Shown piece by piece: positions 34,337 to 36,780 of a DNA stretch of 36,780 nucleotides. The stretch covers positions 1 through 36,780 of the forward strand of contig NZ_BPUO01000028.1 in NCBI RefSeq assembly GCF_022179805.1, read 5' to 3'. Position 1 is the stretch's first letter; the number at the start of each line of letters is the position of its first letter. Origin of the DNA: Cupriavidus pauculus (lineage in GTDB: Bacteria > Pseudomonadota > Gammaproteobacteria > Burkholderiales > Burkholderiaceae). Under the pieces are notes generated by a model, which had not been told where the DNA came from, searched no databases, and worked only from the letters and a program-made list of their open reading frames with translations. A program made the position numbers and the translations under genes.

Positions 34337-36451
34337 TCACATCGACGCCCGCAGCCCCACGAAAAAGCGCCTGCCCGGCGCCGGTTCGTAGTATCTGCCG
34401 TTGGCCTCATTGACGATGACCGAGCCGATGTAGTGCCGGTCGGCCACGTTGTCGATCCGCCCGAACACATACCATTGCGTGGCGCCGGTCCGGAACGTGT
34501 AGCCGGTCTTGAGATTGACGATGAAGTAGCCGGGCGCGGCCTGCGTGTTGAGGTCGTCCGCGTAGACCTTGCTGTCGGCCTTGGCTTCCACGCCCACCAT
34601 CCACTGGCCCCACGGCTTGTACGTCAGCTCCGCGCCAAAGCTGTGGCGCGCGGTGCCGGGCAGGCGGTTGCCGGCTGCCACCGGCGCGCCCTGCGCGTTG
34701 ACGAACGCGTCACCGAAGTAGGCATCCAGGTAGGTATAGGCCAGCCCGGCCACCAGCCGCTGGGCCGCGCCGAACGTGCCGTGCCAGCCCAGTTCCAGCC
34801 CGCGCCGGCGCACACCATCCACGTTCTGGTAGACGGTGCGGCCGTTGTTGTTCGACAGCGGCACGATTTCGCTGTGGCTGTCCGCGTCGAACAGCGCGGC
34901 ATCGAGCCGCTGGCTGCCCGACTGCCACTTCACGCCGATCTCGCCCTGGCGGCTGGTCGATGCCTGCAGGCCCAGGTTGGCCCCCACGCCACCCGGGCCA
35001 TAGGCCACCTCGGTCAGCGTAGGGGTCTCGAAGCCGCGTCCCAGGTTGGCGTAGACGTTGAGCGTGTCCATCGCATGCCAGACCACGCCCAGTACCGGAC
35101 TGAGATTGCGATAGGTGGACGTGCCGCTGTCGTCGGGGCTGGCCGGCGTCACGAAATGGTCGTCGATGCGCAGCCGCACCATGCTCGCGCGCAGCCCGCC
35201 CACCACTTCCCAGGCCGGATGCACGGTCCAGTTGAACTGGGCAAAGGCGCCGTAGTCGGTGGCTTCGTCAGTCTCGTCGCGCCGCAGCGCGCCCTGCTGG
35301 CCGTTGTCGTTGACGTAGCCATGGCGCGCGTCGCGCATGCCGTTGGCCTCGATGCCGGCGGTCCATTGCAGCGGCAGCCCGTTGGCCGTGGTCTTGCGCG
35401 TCCACGACAGCGCCCCGCCGCCATAGGTACGGTCCAGATCGACGATGCCGCCCGCAGAGTTGAGCGCGGCACCGCTGAAGCCCAGGCGCTGGGTCAGCTG
35501 ACGGCCGCCGCCATAGAGCCGGAAATTAAGGCTGTCGCGGTCCGTGAGCTGGTGGTCGATGACCACGCCGGCCTGCGTCTGCTCTACGTCCTTGCCAGTG
35601 TTGAACTGCGTGGCCGCCCCGATGGCCTGGCGCGGATTGGCCTCGGCCTGGGCGCGCGTCAGCCCCAGCGGATCTTCGGCCAGCGGCTGGTTGAAGTAGT
35701 TGAACTGGCCGGTGATCTTCGTGGCCGTCGTGGGCTGGGCCACCACCTTGGCATTGAGCTGGTAGCGACGGGCCGCGCTGTGGTCGCGGTAGCCGTCGGT
35801 CTGGTAGGTCCAGGCATCGAGCGAGGCGCCGAGGCGGTCGTTGCCGCCGCCCACCATCACACCCGCCTGCCATTGGCCGTCCGAGCCGAAGCCGGTCGAG
35901 GCGCGCCCGGTGAAGCCCGTTTTGGGCGGATCGGGCGTGAACACCTGCACCACGCCGCCCGACGCATTGCCATACATCTGCGCGAACGGGCCGCGCAGCA
36001 CTTCCACGCGGCTGGCGTTGGCCAGGTCGAAGGTCGATGCCTGGCCCTGGCCATCGGGCATGGTGGCCGGAATGCCGTCGACGAACAGCCGCACGCCGCG
36101 CACGCCAAACGTCGAGCGGCTGCCGAAGCCGCGCACCGATATCTGCAGGTCCTGGGAATAGTTCTGGCGGTCGCGCACGGCGATGCCTGGGCTGGTCAGC
36201 GTCAGTTCGGACAGGCTGACCAGTGGCGAGGCGGCGGTGAAGGGATCGACCGGGATGCTGTCGACGGCAGCAGGTGCGTCGAAGCGGCGCTGCTCGTTGC
36301 GGTTGGCGCTGACCACCACGTCGGGCAAGGTCGTCTCGTCGGCCCAGGCAGGCGCGGCGGGCGCCAGCGCCAGCGGCACTACCAGCCAGGCCGCGCGGCG
36401 GCGCCTGGCCAACAGGCAAGGGAAAGTCAGGGTGCTGCCGGCAGCGTGCAT
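34337..36451 (-). CDS. TonB-dependent outer membrane receptor
   Basis: A 704-residue outer-membrane receptor. The signal peptide is the Arg-rich ARRRRAAWLVVPLALAPAAPAWA, ending near residue 38. A TonB-box-like TLPDVVVSA follows, then the plug domain (LSELTLTSPGIAVRDRQNYS; VRLFVDGIPATMPDGQGQ; ASRVEVLRGPFAQMYGNASGG) and a 22-strand-type barrel that ends in an aromatic-rich strand with a final Met. ATG 36451 is chosen because the one at 36505 adds 18 basic residues ahead of the signal peptide. Ligand unknown: siderophore, haem, metal or other; no iron-related neighbour is present. A long inverted repeat lies just before the start. Confidence 0.9.
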   Translation of the reverse strand: MHAAGSTLTFPCLLARRRRAAWLVVPLALAPAAPAWADETTLPDVVVSANRNEQRRFDAPAAVDSIPVDPFTAASPLVSLSELTLTSPGIAVRDRQNYSQDLQISVRGFGSRSTFGVRGVRLFVDGIPATMPDGQGQASTFDLANASRVEVLRGPFAQMYGNASGGVVQVFTPDPPKTGFTGRASTGFGSDGQWQAGVMVGGGNDRLGASLDAWTYQTDGYRDHSAARRYQLNAKVVAQPTTATKITGQFNYFNQPLAEDPLGLTRAQAEANPRQAIGAATQFNTGKDVEQTQAGVVIDHQLTDRDSLNFRLYGGGRQLTQRLGFSGAALNSAGGIVDLDRTYGGGALSWTRKTTANGLPLQWTAGIEANGMRDARHGYVNDNGQQGALRRDETDEATDYGAFAQFNWTVHPAWEVVGGLRASMVRLRIDDHFVTPASPDDSGTSTYRNLSPVLGVVWHAMDTLNVYANLGRGFETPTLTEVAYGPGGVGANLGLQASTSRQGEIGVKWQSGSQRLDAALFDADSHSEIVPLSNNNGRTVYQNVDGVRRRGLELGWHGTFGAAQRLVAGLAYTYLDAYFGDAFVNAQGAPVAAGNRLPGTARHSFGAELTYKPWGQWMVGVEAKADSKVYADDLNTQAAPGYFIVNLKTGYTFRTGATQWYVFGRIDNVADRHYIGSVIVNEANGRYYEPAPGRRFFVGLRASM

Positions 36452-36468
36452 GGGGGCGCGTCCCGAAA

Positions 36469-36512
36469 GTAGACACCTGGCACGCGCGAATCGCGCGTGG
36501 CGCATAGTCTAC
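36469..36512 (-). promoter_or_regulatory. Long inverted repeat in the leader of the TonB-receptor gene
   Basis: A perfect 9-1-9 palindrome, CACGCGCGA-A-TCGCGCGTG, at 36481-36499 is flanked by an outer inverted pair GTAGAC (36469-36474) and GTCTAC (36507-36512). It starts 18 bp upstream of the chosen ATG and overlaps the weak -10-like TAGACTATG. It may be an operator or an RNA hairpin in the leader; it does not resemble a Fur box. Confidence 0.5.
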
Positions 36513-36552
36513 CCGCAGTTGCCCCGCCCCCGCCGTCGGGCTGCGGCCGACA

Positions 36553-36580
36553 GGGGCGCCCAGCCCCGGCCGGGCGCCTC
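36553..36580 (-). terminator. Hairpin downstream of the UDP-sugar enzyme gene
   Basis: GGGGCGCCC-type stem: 36553-36561 pairs with 36572-36580 over 9 bp with one G-U pair, 3 bp after the stop of the minus-strand gene. No T run follows, so it could be a processing or pausing hairpin instead of a complete intrinsic terminator. Confidence 0.4.
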
Positions 36581-36583
36581 GGC

Positions 36584-36780
36584 TTAGTTGCCGCTGCCGA
36601 CCAGCGTGCGGGCGTCCACCACCTTGTCGCGGTATGCCTCGAAGATGCGACGCAGCGCCTGCTCCATCGTCACCTCGGGCTTCCAGCCCAGCTCGTCCAT
36701 GGTGTTGTCGATCTTCGGCACGCGGTGCTGCACGTCCTGGTAGCCCTTGCCGTAGAACTCGCCCGACGACGTTTCCACGA
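36584..36780 (-). CDS. NAD-dependent UDP-sugar decarboxylase/epimerase, ArnA C-terminal type, 3' fragment
   Basis: Only the last 65 or so residues are inside the window; the gene continues beyond the right edge, and the in-frame ATG near 36778 is not its start. The pattern EFYGKGYQDVQHRVPKIDNT followed by LGWKPEVTMEQALRRIFEAY matches the C-terminus of the decarboxylase domain of ArnA. In Ralstonia relatives a stand-alone enzyme of this type makes UDP-4-keto-pentose/UDP-xylose; in other bacteria it serves Ara4N modification of lipid A. The stop is TAA at 36584-36586. Which product is made cannot be told from this fragment. Confidence 0.85.
   Translation of the reverse strand, partial: VETSSGEFYGKGYQDVQHRVPKIDNTMDELGWKPEVTMEQALRRIFEAYRDKVVDARTLVGSGN

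Noticed and set aside
34319..36472. A 717-codon open frame on the plus strand opposite the TonB-dependent receptor
   Set aside because: It is the codon-bias shadow of the receptor gene and has no recognisable domain, signal peptide or proper ribosome-binding site.
36452..36583. Cobalamin riboswitch upstream of the TonB-dependent receptor
   Set aside because: The region is only about 130 bp and no conserved B12-box-like sequence is visible.

Overview
The window is GC-rich (most third codon positions are G or C), tightly packed and typical of a Burkholderiales chromosome. Several proteins read most like Cupriavidus/Ralstonia proteins (recalled family resemblance, not a search). I see no rRNA, tRNA, CRISPR array, transposase or prophage gene. 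Most genes look like core or niche metabolic genes.

Region by region. (1) 1-2345: the 3' end of a branched-chain-amino-acid-type (Liv/HAAT) ABC operon (ATPase fragment, LivH-type and LivM-type permeases). (2) 2322-4740, minus strand: a three-gene unit with a PuuE-like deacetylase, a GntR/FCD regulator and a flavin-reductase-like protein. It is transcribed divergently from (3) 4977-11428: periplasmic binding protein, LivH permease, a single-chain LivM-LivG-LivF fusion, and a gamma-glutamyltransferase-family amidohydrolase closest in its motifs to HpxW. Regions 2 and 3 together look like an uncharacterised import-and-hydrolysis locus for an amide or ureide nitrogen source. (4) 11709-15712: a small unknown protein, then a divergent pair of lipoproteins: a di-haem MauG/CcpA-type peroxidase and an AcpA-type phosphoesterase. 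(5) 15861-21181: an MFS transporter without a normal start codon, an unusual antitoxin-VapC pair, an SDR, an RhtA-like exporter, and a divergent GNAT/HxlR pair around a clear inverted repeat. (6) 21350-29978: a complete nitrate assimilation operon (NarK-type transporter, NirB, NirD, FAD electron-transfer protein, molybdenum nitrate reductase). It has a sigma-54 -24/-12 promoter and a terminator hairpin in the leader, and ends at a strong terminator. (7) 30055-32645: a YheO/DauR-type regulator, an ornithine-cyclodeaminase-family reductase and a hydroxyaspartate/threonine-type dehydratase. (8) 32818-36780, minus strand: an MdtD-type drug exporter, a TonB-dependent receptor, and the 3' end of an ArnA-C-terminal-like UDP-sugar enzyme.

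Two copies of a roughly 120-bp triple-stem intergenic repeat are present. One lies inside the transporter operon (6184-6302) and the other between convergent genes (32671-32796).

The best candidates for something undescribed are the antitoxin made of two toxin-neutralising-type modules with no visible DNA-binding domain, the LivM-LivG-LivF fusion with a degenerate ABC signature beside an HpxW-like hydrolase, and the regulator-reductase-dehydratase trio that resembles half of the beta-hydroxyaspartate cycle. Functions are inferred from motifs and context only; no search was run.
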